Assembly (NCBI RefSeq): GCF_000281895.1
Contig: NZ_CM001558.1
Location: forward strand, 5,398,556 to 5,462,555
Source: Pseudomonas fluorescens Q2-87
GTDB lineage: Bacteria; Pseudomonadota; Gammaproteobacteria; Pseudomonadales; Pseudomonadaceae
Direction: 5' to 3'
Length of the DNA: 64,000 nt
Part shown: positions 8,929-17,769 of the stretch, one piece after another
How positions within the stretch are numbered: position 1 is the first letter of the stretch
Layout: the number at the start of each line of letters is the position of its first letter
Position numbers and translations under genes: made by a program
Notes under the pieces: generated by a model
The model's input: the letters and a program-made list of their open reading frames with translations, nothing else
What the model was told of the DNA's origin: nothing
The model's database searches: none

Positions 8929-10319
8929 AATTCCGCGTCCACCGCAGATCCCTGTGGGAGCGAGCTTGCTCGCGAAAGCGGTGCGTCAGTCAACATCGTC
9001 GGCGGCTGTTCCACCGCCTTCGCGGGCAAGCCCGCTCCCACAGTTTTTGATTTCTGCTGCCCAAAGTTCCGCGTCCACCGCAGATCCCCTGTGGGAGCGG
9101 GCTTGCTCGCGAAAGCGGTGTGTCAGTCAACATCGTCGGCGGCTGTTCCACCGCCTTCGCGGGCAAGCCCGCTCCCACAGTTTTTGATTTCTGCTGCCCA
9201 AAATTCCGCGTCCACCGCAAATCCCCTGTGGGAGCGAGCTTGCTCCCGAAAGCGGTGTGTCAGTCAACATCGTCGGCGGCTGTTCCACCGCCTTCGCGGG
9301 TAAGCCCGCTCCCACAGTTTTGATTTCTGCTGCCCAAAATTCCGCGTCCACCGCAAATCCCTGTGGGAGTGAGCTTGCTCGCGAAAGCGGTGTGTCAGTC
9401 AACATCGTCGGCGGCTGTTCCACCGCCTTCGCGAGCAAGCCCGCTCCCACAGTTTTTGATTTCTGCTGCCCAAAATTCCGCGTCCACCGCAAATCCCCTG
9501 TGGGAGCGAGCTTGCTCCCGAAAGCGGTGCGTCAGTCAACATCGTCGTCGGCTGTTCCACCGCCTTCGCGGGCAAGCCCGCTCCCACAGTTTTTGATTTC
9601 TGCTGCCCACAATTCCGCGTCCACCGCAAATCCCCTGTGGGAGCGAGCTTGCTCGCGAAAGCGGTGCGTCAGTCAATATCGTCGGCGGCTGCTCCACCGC
9701 CTTCGCGGGCAAGCCCGCTCCCACAGTTTTTGATTTCTGCTGCCCAAAATTCCGCGTCAAACCGCAGATCCCCTGTGGGAGCGGGCTTGCTCCCGAAAGC
9801 GGTGCGTCAGTCAACATCGTCGTCGGCTGTTCCACCGCCTTCGCGGGCAAGCCCGCTCCCACAGTTTTTGATTTCTGCTGCCCAAAATTCCGCGTCCACC
9901 GCAAATCCCCTGTGGGAGCGAGCTTGCTCCCGAAAGCGGTGCGTCAGTCAACATCGTCGTCGGCTGTTCCACCGCCTTCGCGGGCAAGCCCGCTCCCACA
10001 GTTTTTGATTTCTGCTGCCCACAATTCCGCGTCAAACCGCAGATCCCTGTGGGAGCGGGCTTGCTCGCGAAAGCGGTGCGTCAATCAACATCGTCGTCGG
10101 CTGTTCCACCGCCTTCGCGAGCAAGCCCGCTCCCACAGTTTTTGATTTCTGCTGCCCAAAATTCCGCGTCAAACCGCAGATTCCTGTGGGAGCGGGCTTG
10201 CTCGCGAAAGCGGTGCGTCAGTCAACATCGTCGGCGGCTGTTACACCGCCTTCGCGAGCAAGCCCGCTCCCACAGTTTTGATTTCTGCTGCCCAAAATTC
10301 CGCGTCCACCGCTCCCGCA
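8929..10319. repeat. Tandem array of ten REP doublets, period about 137 bp
   Basis: Left arms (TGTGGGAGC...) begin at 8953, 9090, 9227, 9362, 9499, 9636, 9774, 9911, 10048 and 10185, giving spacings of 137, 137, 135, 137, 137, 138, 137, 137 and 137. Each unit has a left arm, an inner spacer (GTCAGTCAACATCGTCGGCG...), an inverted right arm (TTCGCGGGCAAGCCCGCTCC) and a linker (TTTTTGATTTCTGCTGCCCA...TTCCGCGTC). Partial linkers close both ends (8929-8952 and 10275-10319). Arms alternate between TGCTCGCGAAAG and TGCTCCCGAAAG, and between cGAGCTT and cGGGCTT, independent of order. This fills the gap between rhs and the ynb-like cluster. Short reading frames inside are artefacts. Confidence 0.95.
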
Positions 10320-10421
10320 GTTTTTTAGCTCAGCCCCGGCATTCCATTGTCGAAAAAGGGAACCCCAAGCCTCGCGCGCGCCTCAATGCCTAAGAGACCC
10401 GTACTCTCGGAGAGTCCAGCC

Positions 10422-10831
10422 ATGAACCCAACCCTCACCTTTGCCCAGTTGTACCCCGGCGATCGCTTCACCCTGCCCGTCGATCATCGTCTGTTCACCA
10501 AGCTCACTGCCGATACCGCCCGTGAGCACAGCGTGCATTCGATCAATCTCAAGGAGGAAGGCTTCGGCTATGCCGACGATCCCATCGAGACGCTGCCAGG
10601 GGATGCGCCCGTCGAGTATGTTCCGGTCGGTGGCCCGCTGCGTGCCGGGGGCTGAAGTCCCCGATTCAAGGTCAATTCCAGCCCGTGGAGGCCGGCGCCA
10701 CGGTCAAATTGCAGCGAGAGATGCCTACCGCTGCCCAATCCCAACAAATACCCACCAGCAAACTCCGAACCTGTCGTAATCTCGTCCACCAGAAGCGTTC
10801 ACACCCGCAACCGGCCGAGACCTCATCCTGA
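10422..10831 (+). pseudogene. Small unrecognised protein gene, possibly frameshifted
   Basis: ATG 10422 opens a frame with normal Pseudomonas codon use (MNPTLTFAQLYPGDRFTLPV...) that stops at 10653-10655, giving 77 residues. Just before the stop is a G5 run (10647-10651). One more G would continue the frame as LKSPIQGQFQPVEAGATVKL and end at TGA 10829-10831, which overlaps the ATG of the next gene as TGATG, the same coupling seen between later genes of the cluster. Together they would make a protein of about 136 residues. I do not recognise it. The 77-residue form is what the sequence encodes; the longer form is inference. Confidence 0.5.
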
Positions 10832-11454
10832 TGCCCTCCATTTACCAACTCAAACCCGCCTTCCAGAACCTGCTGCGCCCCACAGTCCAACGGCTTTACG
10901 ACAAGGGCGTCACCGCCAACCAGGTCACGCTGCTGGCCGGTGTCATTTCGGTGTTGGTGGGAGCGGTGATCGCCTGGTTTGCCGGTCACCCGTGGGTGTT
11001 TGTGCTGGTGCCGATCTGGATGTTCCTGCGCATGGCATTGAACGCCGTGGATGGCATGCTGGCCCGGGAGTTCGGGCAACAATCGCATCTGGGCGCCTAT
11101 CTCAATGAGCTATGCGATATCATCGCCGACGCCGCCTTGATCCTGCCTTTCGCCCTGATTCCCGATGCCAGTCTGTTGCTCGTGCTGTTGGTCACGCTGT
11201 TGGCGTTGTTCAGCGAATACGCCGGCGTGCTGGGGGCGATGGTCGGGGCTTCGCGGCGGTATGACGGGCCGATGGGCAAAAGCGACCGGGCCTTTGTGTT
11301 TGGCGTGTTGGCCACCGGTATTGCCCTGGGTTGGCTCGGGGCGCTCTGGGTCAATGGTGTGATGGCGGTGGTTGCCGCCCTGCTGGTTTATACCTTGGTC
11401 AATCGGGTGCGTCATGGCCTGGACCAAGTGAAGGAAAACGCTCCCTCAGCATAA
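10831..11454 (+). CDS. ynbA: CDP-alcohol phosphatidyltransferase family protein (YnbA-like)
   Basis: A 207-residue membrane protein of the CDP-alcohol phosphotransferase family, which joins a CDP-linked lipid to an alcohol acceptor. The signature spans residues 71-96: N71, D74-G75, A78-R79, G88, N92 and D96. The canonical first and third aspartates are asparagines here; as I recall, E. coli YnbA has the same substitutions, so they mark the subfamily. The N-terminus (YQLKPAFQNLLRPTVQRLYD) also resembles YnbA. It heads a cluster with hydrolase-methyltransferase, phosphatase, acyltransferase and cytidylyltransferase genes. Substrate unknown. Confidence 0.85.
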   Translation: MPSIYQLKPAFQNLLRPTVQRLYDKGVTANQVTLLAGVISVLVGAVIAWFAGHPWVFVLVPIWMFLRMALNAVDGMLAREFGQQSHLGAYLNELCDIIADAALILPFALIPDASLLLVLLVTLLALFSEYAGVLGAMVGASRRYDGPMGKSDRAFVFGVLATGIALGWLGALWVNGVMAVVAALLVYTLVNRVRHGLDQVKENAPSA

Positions 11455-11465
11455 AGGATCTTGCA

Positions 11466-13223
11466 ATGCGCGAAGCCCAACACCGGACGTTCACCACCCA
11501 TGATGGCGTGGAATTGTTCTACCAACACTGGCCAGCCGTTGACGCGGCAGCAGGTGAGCCCCGCCAGGCGGTGCTGTTGTTCCACCGCGGCCATGAACAC
11601 TCCGGGCGTATTGCGCACCTGGTGGATGAGCTGGATTTGCCCGGCTTCGACTTCTTTGCCTGGGATGCACGCGGCCATGGCCAGTCCCCCGGCGCTCGCG
11701 GCGACAGCCCGAGCTTCGCCACCAGTGCGCGGGATGTGCAGACGTTCTGCGACCACATCGGCGCCACGCACCAGATCGACGAACAGAACATCGCGGTAGT
11801 CGCGCAAAGCGTCGGTGCGGTGATCGCGTCCACCTGGGTCCACGATTACGCGCCGCGCATTCGTTCCCTGGTGCTGGCGTCGCCGGCGTTCAAAGTGAAG
11901 CTCTACGTGCCCTTCGCCCGCCCGGGCCTGGCATTGATGCGCAAGTTTCGCGGCAATTTTTTCGTCAACAGCTACGTCAAGGCCAAATTCCTCAGCCATG
12001 ACCCGGAGCGCGTGGCGTCCTACGACAGCGACCCGCTGATCACCAAGGCCATTTCGGTGAACGTGCTGCTGGGCCTGTACGAAGCGGCAGACCGCGTGGT
12101 CGCCGATGCCCAGGCGATCCAGGTCCCGACGCAGTTGTTGATCTCCGGCTCCGACTTCGTCGTGCACCGCAAACCCCAGGAGCAGTTCTTCGAACGCCTG
12201 GGCAGTTTGCACAAGGAAAAACACATCCTGCCGGGGTTCTTCCATGACACCCTGGGCGAGAAGAATCGGGCACCGGCCATCGCCAGTGCCCGGCGCTTCA
12301 TCCTGCAAAACTTCGCACGGCCGCTGGACCGCCCCTCCCTGCTGGACGCCGATCGCCTGGGCGCGACCTGCGCCGAAGCGGAAACCCTGGCCACGCCGCT
12401 GCCGCACAATTCGCTGCGTGACCTGTACTGGCGCATGACTCGCGCCAGCATGCGCTTTGGCAGCTCCTTGTCCGCCGGGGTGAAGTTGGGCTTCGACACC
12501 GGTTTCGACTCCGGCAGTACCCTGGATTATGTCTATCGCAATCGCCCTACCGGCACTTCGGCGCTGGGCCGGATGATTGACCAGAACTACCTGAACTCCA
12601 TCGGCTGGCGTGGTATTCGCCAGCGCAAATTGCACGTCGAAGAGCTGCTGCGCCTGGCCATGGGCAAATTGCGCGAAGAGGACCGCGAAGTACGCATCGT
12701 CGACATCGCCGCCGGCCATGGCCGCTACATTCTCGAAGCGTTGCAGGGCGTCAGCCCGTTGCCGGAGTCGATCCTGCTGCGCGACTACAGCGACATCAAC
12801 GTGCGCGACGGTAGCGCGCTGATCGTCGAAAAAGGCTTGGGCGACATCGCCCAGTTCGTCAAAGGCGACGCCTTCGACCGTCAGGATCTGGCGGCGCTGG
12901 AACCGAAACCAACCCTCGCCGTGGTGTCGGGCCTGTACGAGTTGTTTGCCGACAACCAGATGGTCGGCGGCTCCCTCGCCGGCCTGGCCGAAGCGGTGGA
13001 GCCTGGCGGTTTCCTGGTCTACACCGGCCAGCCGTGGCACCCGCAATTGGAGCTGATCGCTCGCGCCCTCACCAGCCACCGTGCTGGGCAGGCCTGGGTG
13101 ATGCGTCGACGCAGCCAGGCGGAAATGGATCAACTGGTCGAGGCGGCGGGCTTCCGCAAGATCACCCTGCGTGTGGATGAATGGGGCATTTTCAGCGTTT
13201 CGCTGGCTCAGCGAGTGCGTTGA
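11466..13223 (+). CDS. ynbC: Alpha/beta hydrolase-methyltransferase fusion (YnbC-like)
   Basis: A 585-residue two-domain protein. The N-terminal half (about 1-280) is a lysophospholipase-like alpha/beta hydrolase: oxyanion region FHRGHEHSGR, nucleophile elbow AQSVG (Ser115), then Asp230 in ISGSD and His260 in FFHD as the likely triad. The C-terminal half (about 385-585) is a class I SAM-dependent methyltransferase with motif I VDIAAGHGR (about 412-420) and a GLYELF segment. The same fusion is found in E. coli YnbC. It starts 11 bp after ynbA and its stop overlaps the next ATG (TGATG at 13221-13225). Likely acts on a lipid; the substrate is unknown. Confidence 0.85.
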   Translation: MREAQHRTFTTHDGVELFYQHWPAVDAAAGEPRQAVLLFHRGHEHSGRIAHLVDELDLPGFDFFAWDARGHGQSPGARGDSPSFATSARDVQTFCDHIGATHQIDEQNIAVVAQSVGAVIASTWVHDYAPRIRSLVLASPAFKVKLYVPFARPGLALMRKFRGNFFVNSYVKAKFLSHDPERVASYDSDPLITKAISVNVLLGLYEAADRVVADAQAIQVPTQLLISGSDFVVHRKPQEQFFERLGSLHKEKHILPGFFHDTLGEKNRAPAIASARRFILQNFARPLDRPSLLDADRLGATCAEAETLATPLPHNSLRDLYWRMTRASMRFGSSLSAGVKLGFDTGFDSGSTLDYVYRNRPTGTSALGRMIDQNYLNSIGWRGIRQRKLHVEELLRLAMGKLREEDREVRIVDIAAGHGRYILEALQGVSPLPESILLRDYSDINVRDGSALIVEKGLGDIAQFVKGDAFDRQDLAALEPKPTLAVVSGLYELFADNQMVGGSLAGLAEAVEPGGFLVYTGQPWHPQLELIARALTSHRAGQAWVMRRRSQAEMDQLVEAAGFRKITLRVDEWGIFSVSLAQRVR

Positions 13224-14566
13224 TGAGCGCCGTCATTGCCCCGGCCCGTGAGCCTGCGCTGCTGAAACCGGCGGTACTGTGGTTGCTGCTGTTGGCACCG
13301 CTGTTTTTCAGCACCTATGGCTTCGCCACCTGGGTAACGGCCCAGCGTGACGACGTCGGCACGCTGGTGTTCGACTGGGAACGCCACATGCCGTTCATGG
13401 CCTGGACCATCGTGCCGTACTGGTCGATCGATCTGCTTTATGGCCTGTCCCTGCTGCTGCCCAACAGCCGCCTGGAACTCAAGCGCCACGCCTTGCGCCT
13501 GCTCACGGCCCAGGTGATTGCGGTCAGTTGCTTTCTGCTCTGGCCGTTGCGCTTCACCTTCCCCCGGCCAGAAATGGACGGGGTGTTCGGCTGGTTGTTC
13601 GAGGTGCTGGCCGGCTTCGACAAGCCCTTCAACCAGGCGCCGTCGCTGCACATTGCGTTGCTGGTGATCCTTTGGGTTTGCTACCAGCGTCATCTGCAAG
13701 GCTTCTGGCGTTGGCTGATGCACGGCTGGTTCGCGCTGATTGGCGTGTCGGTGCTGACCACCTATCAGCACCACTTCATTGACCTGCCTACCGGAGCCTT
13801 GGCCGGTTGGCTGTGTGTCTGGTTATGGCCGCTGGATCGACCGAGTCCGCTGAAAAACCCACGCCTGACCTCGGACCCTGCCCGCCTGCGGCTGGGCCTG
13901 CGTTATGCCTTGGGGGCTGCGGCGCTGTTCATTCCGGCGTTTGCCTTGGGCGGCGCGTGGCTGTGGTTGATCTGGCCGGCGGTGGCGGTGCTGGTGGTGG
14001 CGCTCAATTACTTGGTGGTCGGTGCCGATGGCTTTCAAAAACGCGCCGATGGCCGGCTGAGCCCGGCGGCGCGTTGGTTGCTGGCGCCGTATCTGGCCGC
14101 GGCGTGGATCAATTCCCGCTGGTGGACGCGCAAGCATCCGCAGCCGGTTCAAGTGGCCGATGACGTCTGGCTGGGCCGCGTCCCTACGCCGATGGAATTA
14201 AAGGACAGCTCGTTCAGCGGCGTGGTCGATCTTTGCGCTGAGCTGTCAGTGGACAGCACCGCCGTTGCCTATCGTTCGTTGCCGGTGCTTGACCTGACGG
14301 CGCCCACTGCCGAGCAATGCCTGACGGCGGCCCGATTCGTCGAGAGCCTGCGCCAGCATGGGCCGGTATTGGTCTGCTGCGCACTGGGTTATTCGCGCAG
14401 CGCCACTGCGGTGGCGGCGTGGTTGCTGCACAGTGGGCGGGCCGCCAGCGTCGATGCGGCGATCGTGCAAATCCAGCGAGCCCAGCCACGCATCGTTTTG
14501 CATGCGGCGCACCGTCGCGCGCTGGAACACTTATCCACACCCCTGGGGACTGTCCATGATCAGTGA
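13223..14566 (+). CDS. ynbD: PAP2 phosphatase-dual-specificity phosphatase fusion (YnbD-like)
   Basis: A 447-residue membrane protein starting MSAVIAPAREPAL at the ATG of the TGATG overlap. The N-terminal half has several membrane spans and PAP2 motifs: PSLHIA (about residue 146) and YQHHFIDLPTG, typical of membrane phosphatidic acid or isoprenyl phosphatases. The C-terminal third is a tyrosine/dual-specificity phosphatase domain with the P-loop CCALGYSRS (Cys-x5-Arg). E. coli YnbD has the same organisation. It probably removes phosphate from a lipid intermediate made by the cluster; that is inference. Confidence 0.85.
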   Translation: MSAVIAPAREPALLKPAVLWLLLLAPLFFSTYGFATWVTAQRDDVGTLVFDWERHMPFMAWTIVPYWSIDLLYGLSLLLPNSRLELKRHALRLLTAQVIAVSCFLLWPLRFTFPRPEMDGVFGWLFEVLAGFDKPFNQAPSLHIALLVILWVCYQRHLQGFWRWLMHGWFALIGVSVLTTYQHHFIDLPTGALAGWLCVWLWPLDRPSPLKNPRLTSDPARLRLGLRYALGAAALFIPAFALGGAWLWLIWPAVAVLVVALNYLVVGADGFQKRADGRLSPAARWLLAPYLAAAWINSRWWTRKHPQPVQVADDVWLGRVPTPMELKDSSFSGVVDLCAELSVDSTAVAYRSLPVLDLTAPTAEQCLTAARFVESLRQHGPVLVCCALGYSRSATAVAAWLLHSGRAASVDAAIVQIQRAQPRIVLHAAHRRALEHLSTPLGTVHDQ

Positions 14567-15017
14567 TATGGAGCTTCACACCGTGGCGAGCCTGCTCCGG
14601 CGGGGTCATTCCCTGGATCAGCTCTCCACCGGGCTGACCCTGCTGGCGGCACTGCTGGGATTCGGGCAGTGGCTGGTGGGCGTGATCGATCCATGGTTGC
14701 TGCTGTTGAGCGCTGCACTGATCGTTCTCGGCGTACTGGAAAAGTACTGGGCGCTGCGCGTGGCGTTCGATGCCGATCTGTTCCAGCGCATGGCTGACAG
14801 CACCCAATCCCTGGCCGAACGTACCTATACCCTGGACCAAGCCCTCACCTCGCTTGGCCTGCAACCGGCCGCACGCGCCGGCCGTCTCTGGACCGAACGC
14901 CGGCATGGCGCGCTATTGCTGCTGCGCCGACAATCGCGGCTGCTGGCTGCACAAGTCGTCTTGACGCTGGGCTTCATCCTGGCCAGTCCCTGGCTAGCCT
15001 TTTCAGACATTAGATAG
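14556..15017 (+). CDS. Small membrane protein of the ynb-like cluster
   Basis: A 153-residue protein starting MISDMELHTVASLL. The ATG lies 11 bases inside the 3' end of ynbD, so translation is coupled. It has two adjacent hydrophobic segments near residues 23-65 (LTLLAALLGFGQWLVGVI and LLLLSAALIVLGVL) and one at the C-terminus (VVLTLGFILASPWLAF). I do not recognise a family and recall no equivalent in the E. coli operon. The overlap suggests it works with the phosphatase. Confidence 0.75.
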   Translation: MISDMELHTVASLLRRGHSLDQLSTGLTLLAALLGFGQWLVGVIDPWLLLLSAALIVLGVLEKYWALRVAFDADLFQRMADSTQSLAERTYTLDQALTSLGLQPAARAGRLWTERRHGALLLLRRQSRLLAAQVVLTLGFILASPWLAFSDIR

Positions 15018-15054
15018 TTTTAACGTTAACGAATAGCGGATGGCGAGCGACAAT

Positions 15055-15189
15055 TGTGGCGAGGGAGCTTGCTCCCGCTGGGCTGCGAAGCGGCCCCTGA
15101 GCCAGGCGCTGCGGTGTGTCAGTTATAAGTGCATGCAGCATTAGATGGGGCTGCTGCGCAGCCCAGCGGGAGCAAGCTCCCTCGCCACA
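15055..15189. repeat. REP doublet of the second family (GGCGAGGGAGCTTGCTCCCG)
   Basis: TGTGGCGAGGGAGCTTGCTC and CTGGGCTGCGAAGCGGCCCC on the left are mirrored by GGGGCTGCTGCGCAGCCCAG and GAGCAAGCTCCCTCGCCACA on the right. It interrupts the ynb-like cluster between the small membrane gene and the acyltransferase and could act as a terminator or mRNA stabiliser. Confidence 0.85.
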
Positions 15190-15249
15190 GTGATTTATCA
15201 GCCGTCAAGATTGTGTAACTACCCGAGCTTCTCAGGACAAGGAATCCTC

Positions 15250-15870
15250 ATGTTCGAACCCGTGGTCGCCAACCTCATCACCTCCGCCGCCCGCATGGTC
15301 ACGGGTGCTCGCAGCCTGTGGCTCGGCTGTGCGCCGCAACCGGTGCAGCGAATCTACTTTGCCAACCACAGCAGCCACGGCGACTTCGTGTTGCTCTGGG
15401 CTTCGCTGCCACCAGCGCTGCGCAAGCTCACACGGCCAGTGGCGGGCGCCGATTACTGGCAGACCAGCCCGATGCGCCGCTACATCATCAACCGGGTGTT
15501 CAACGGCGTGCTGGTGGACCGCGAGCGCAAGGACCCGTCGTACAGCCCATTGCAACCGATGCTCGAGGCGCTGGAGAACGGCGATTCGCTGATCATCTTC
15601 CCCGAGGGCACGCGCAACCCCGACGAAGGCTTGCTGCCCTTCAAGAGCGGGATCTACCACTTGATGACGGCTCATCCCGAGGTCGAGGTGATCCCGGTGT
15701 GGATCGCCAACCTCAACCGCGTCATGCCCAAGGGCCGCGTATTGCCCCTGCCACTGTTATGCACCACCAGCTTCGGTGCGCCGCTGCGCATCGAAGAAGA
15801 TGAAAGCAAAGCGCAATTTCTCGAACGCAGCCGCGCCGCGCTGCTGGCACTGGCCCCGGAGCACGTCTGA
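15250..15870 (+). CDS. Lysophospholipid acyltransferase (PlsC-like)
   Basis: A 206-residue 1-acylglycerol-3-phosphate-type acyltransferase. The catalytic HX4D motif is NHSSHGD (about residues 39-45) and the substrate-binding motif FPEGTR is near residue 117. It lacks a clear N-terminal membrane span, so it is probably peripheral. A weak ribosome site (AAGGA) precedes ATG 15250. The stop is followed after one base by the next ATG. It would transfer an acyl chain to a lysophospholipid, supplying the phosphatidic acid used by the neighbouring cytidylyltransferase. The motifs are clear; the specific substrate is inference. It is distinct from the housekeeping plsC by context. Confidence 0.88.
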   Translation: MFEPVVANLITSAARMVTGARSLWLGCAPQPVQRIYFANHSSHGDFVLLWASLPPALRKLTRPVAGADYWQTSPMRRYIINRVFNGVLVDRERKDPSYSPLQPMLEALENGDSLIIFPEGTRNPDEGLLPFKSGIYHLMTAHPEVEVIPVWIANLNRVMPKGRVLPLPLLCTTSFGAPLRIEEDESKAQFLERSRAALLALAPEHV

Positions 15871-15871
15871 C

Positions 15872-16804
15872 ATGGATCGATATACCCTGATGTTGTTTGG
15901 CGGGATCGGCGCGATTCTGCTGCTGGCTTCGCTGATCGGTTTCATTCTCAAGCTGCGGACCAAAGGCGCGCCGAATTCGGTCATCGACAACCTCAACGCG
16001 CGGATCAACGCCTGGTGGATCATGGTGCTGGTGATCGGCATCGCGTTCTGGCTTGGCAACGCAGCGGTTATCCTGCTGTTCTATGCCGTGTCGTTCTACG
16101 CCCTGCGGGAATTCCTGACCCTGACGCCGACCCGGCGCAGTGACTATCCCGCATTGGTCGCCGCGTTCTACCTGGCGCTGCCGCTGCAGTACCTGCTGAT
16201 CTACTACGACTGGTACGGGCTGTTCTCGATCTTTATTCCGGTGTACGTGTTCCTGCTGCTGCCGATCCTGGCCTCGCTGGGCGGCGACAGTACGCACTTC
16301 CTGGAACGTGCTTCGAAGGTCCAGTGGGGGCTGATGATTGCGGTGTTCTGCATCTCGTTCGTGCCGGCGCTGCTGACGCTCGACATCGCCGGTTTCGAAG
16401 GACGGAACCTGTTGCTGATCGCCTACCTGGTGATCGTGGTGCAACTGTCGGATGTGCTGCAGTACGTGTGCGGCAAGTTGTTCGGCAAGCACAAGATCGC
16501 GCCGAACCTGTCGCCCTCAAAAACCGTGGAAGGTTTTGCCGGCGGTATTTTCCTCGCCTCGCTGATCGGCGGCGCGTTGTGGTGGATCACACCGTTCAAC
16601 CCGTGGCAGTCGTTCCTCATCGCCCTGCTGATCAACCTGCTGGGGTTTGCCGGCGGCATCGTCATGTCGGCGATCAAGCGCGACCGCGGCGTCAAGGACT
16701 GGGGCCACATGATCGAAGGCCACGGCGGCATGCTCGATCGCCTGGACTCCGTGTGCTTCGCCGCGCCGATCTTCTTTCATTTGGTGCGGTACTGGTGGAC
16801 CTGA
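15872..16804 (+). CDS. ynbB: Phosphatidate cytidylyltransferase family protein (YnbB-like)
   Basis: A 310-residue polytopic membrane protein of the CdsA family, which makes CDP-diacylglycerol from CTP and phosphatidic acid. The CDS signature is intact near the C-terminus: SAIKRDRGVKDWGHMIEGHG followed by GMLDRLDS. Several membrane spans cover residues 5-230. It lies one base after the acyltransferase stop. In E. coli ynbB sits next to ynbA; here it ends the cluster. The logical order is acyltransferase, then CDP-lipid synthase, then YnbA transferring the phospholipid head. It meets the cyo operon tail to tail. Confidence 0.88.
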   Translation: MDRYTLMLFGGIGAILLLASLIGFILKLRTKGAPNSVIDNLNARINAWWIMVLVIGIAFWLGNAAVILLFYAVSFYALREFLTLTPTRRSDYPALVAAFYLALPLQYLLIYYDWYGLFSIFIPVYVFLLLPILASLGGDSTHFLERASKVQWGLMIAVFCISFVPALLTLDIAGFEGRNLLLIAYLVIVVQLSDVLQYVCGKLFGKHKIAPNLSPSKTVEGFAGGIFLASLIGGALWWITPFNPWQSFLIALLINLLGFAGGIVMSAIKRDRGVKDWGHMIEGHGGMLDRLDSVCFAAPIFFHLVRYWWT

Positions 16805-16821
16805 GGTAGGTCAGCGCCCAC

Positions 16822-17151
16822 TCAGTGCGCCAGCATATTGTGATGAACGCTGTACATGATCCACAGCGACAGCCCCACCAGCAGCGCAATGATCACCACG
16901 GAGAACACCAGCGCCGTCAGGTTCCAGCGTTGTTGCGGTGAGAAGTTGAGGTGCAGGAAATAGATCAGGTGCACGACGATCTGGATCACTGCGAATATCA
17001 CCACGACCCCGGCCGTTATCGGCTTGGGCAGCGTGGGATACATCACCAGGGCGAACGGAATGACGGTGAGGATGACCGACAGAACGAACCCGGTGAGGTA
17101 GGACTTGGCGCTGCCATGGCTGGCCTCGACGCGGCTCTGAAGACTGCTCAT
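16822..17151 (-). CDS. cyoD: Cytochrome bo3 quinol oxidase subunit IV
   Basis: A 109-residue inner-membrane subunit of the bo3 ubiquinol oxidase with three hydrophobic spans (YLTGFVLSVILTVIPFAL, VVVIFAVIQIVVHLIYFLHL, LVFSVVIIALLVGLSLWIMY). Length and sequence match CyoD, which assists assembly of subunit I. It begins directly next to the cyoC stop (17152). No cyoE (heme O synthase) follows, since the next gene is convergent; in many cyo operons cyoE is the fifth gene. Confidence 0.95.
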   Translation of the reverse strand: MSSLQSRVEASHGSAKSYLTGFVLSVILTVIPFALVMYPTLPKPITAGVVVIFAVIQIVVHLIYFLHLNFSPQQRWNLTALVFSVVIIALLVGLSLWIMYSVHHNMLAH

Positions 17152-17766
17152 TTACATCACTCCAAACAGATAGACCACGGTGAACACACAGATCCACACC
17201 ACGTCGAGGAAGTGCCAGAACAGGCTCAGGCAGCCCATGCGCGTGGCGTTGACCGTGGTCAGGCCGTTGCGTTGAACCTGGAACATCACAACGGCCATCC
17301 ATAGCAGCCCCGTGGTGACGTGCAGGCCGTGGGTGCCGACCAGCGTGAAGAAGCCGGTGAGGAATGCGCTGCGGTTGGGACCGTTGCCTTCGGCGATGAG
17401 CTTGTGGAACTCGTAGACCTCCATGCCGATGAAGGCCAGGCCGAGGACGAAAGTCAGGCCGAGCCAGGCCAGCACCTTTTGCTTCTGGCCGGCGCTCAAC
17501 GCGAGCATGGCGAAGCCGTAGGTGATGCTGCTGAACAGCAGGATAAAAGTTTCCGTCAGGACGTAGGGCAATTCGAAGATGTCGGCGGCACCCGGGCCGC
17601 CGGCGACGCTCTGGCCGAGTACCGCATAGGTCGCAAACAACGTTGCGAACAGGATGCAGTCGGTCATCAAATAGACCCAGAATCCGAACAAGGTCATGGA
17701 GCCCGTGTCCGCGTGGCCGTGTTCTGATTCCGGTGCGGTGGCGTCTGGCTGAACGAGATTGGACAT
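17152..17766 (-). CDS. cyoC: Cytochrome bo3 quinol oxidase subunit III
   Basis: A 204-residue subunit with five membrane spans. It includes the family stretches [20 protein letters not shown] and [20 protein letters not shown]. It lies three bases after cyoB. It binds no redox centre and supports stability of the oxidase in the inner membrane. Confidence 0.95.
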   Translation of the reverse strand: MSNLVQPDATAPESEHGHADTGSMTLFGFWVYLMTDCILFATLFATYAVLGQSVAGGPGAADIFELPYVLTETFILLFSSITYGFAMLALSAGQKQKVLAWLGLTFVLGLAFIGMEVYEFHKLIAEGNGPNRSAFLTGFFTLVGTHGLHVTTGLLWMAVVMFQVQRNGLTTVNATRMGCLSLFWHFLDVVWICVFTVVYLFGVM

Positions 17767-17769
17767 GGA

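Noticed and set aside
8929..10319. CRISPR array
   Set aside because: The period is regular, but the intervening sequences are conserved, each unit holds a long inverted repeat, and the 137-bp period is far too long. No cas genes.
8954..10393. Many reading frames of 70-160 residues on both strands (MGASLLAKAV..., [12 protein letters not shown])
   Set aside because: They are translations of the REP array; the unit length is not a multiple of three, so frames change by copy, and there are no ribosome sites.
10568..10789. A 73-residue minus-strand frame
   Set aside because: It overlaps the better supported plus-strand gene at 10422 and lacks a ribosome site.
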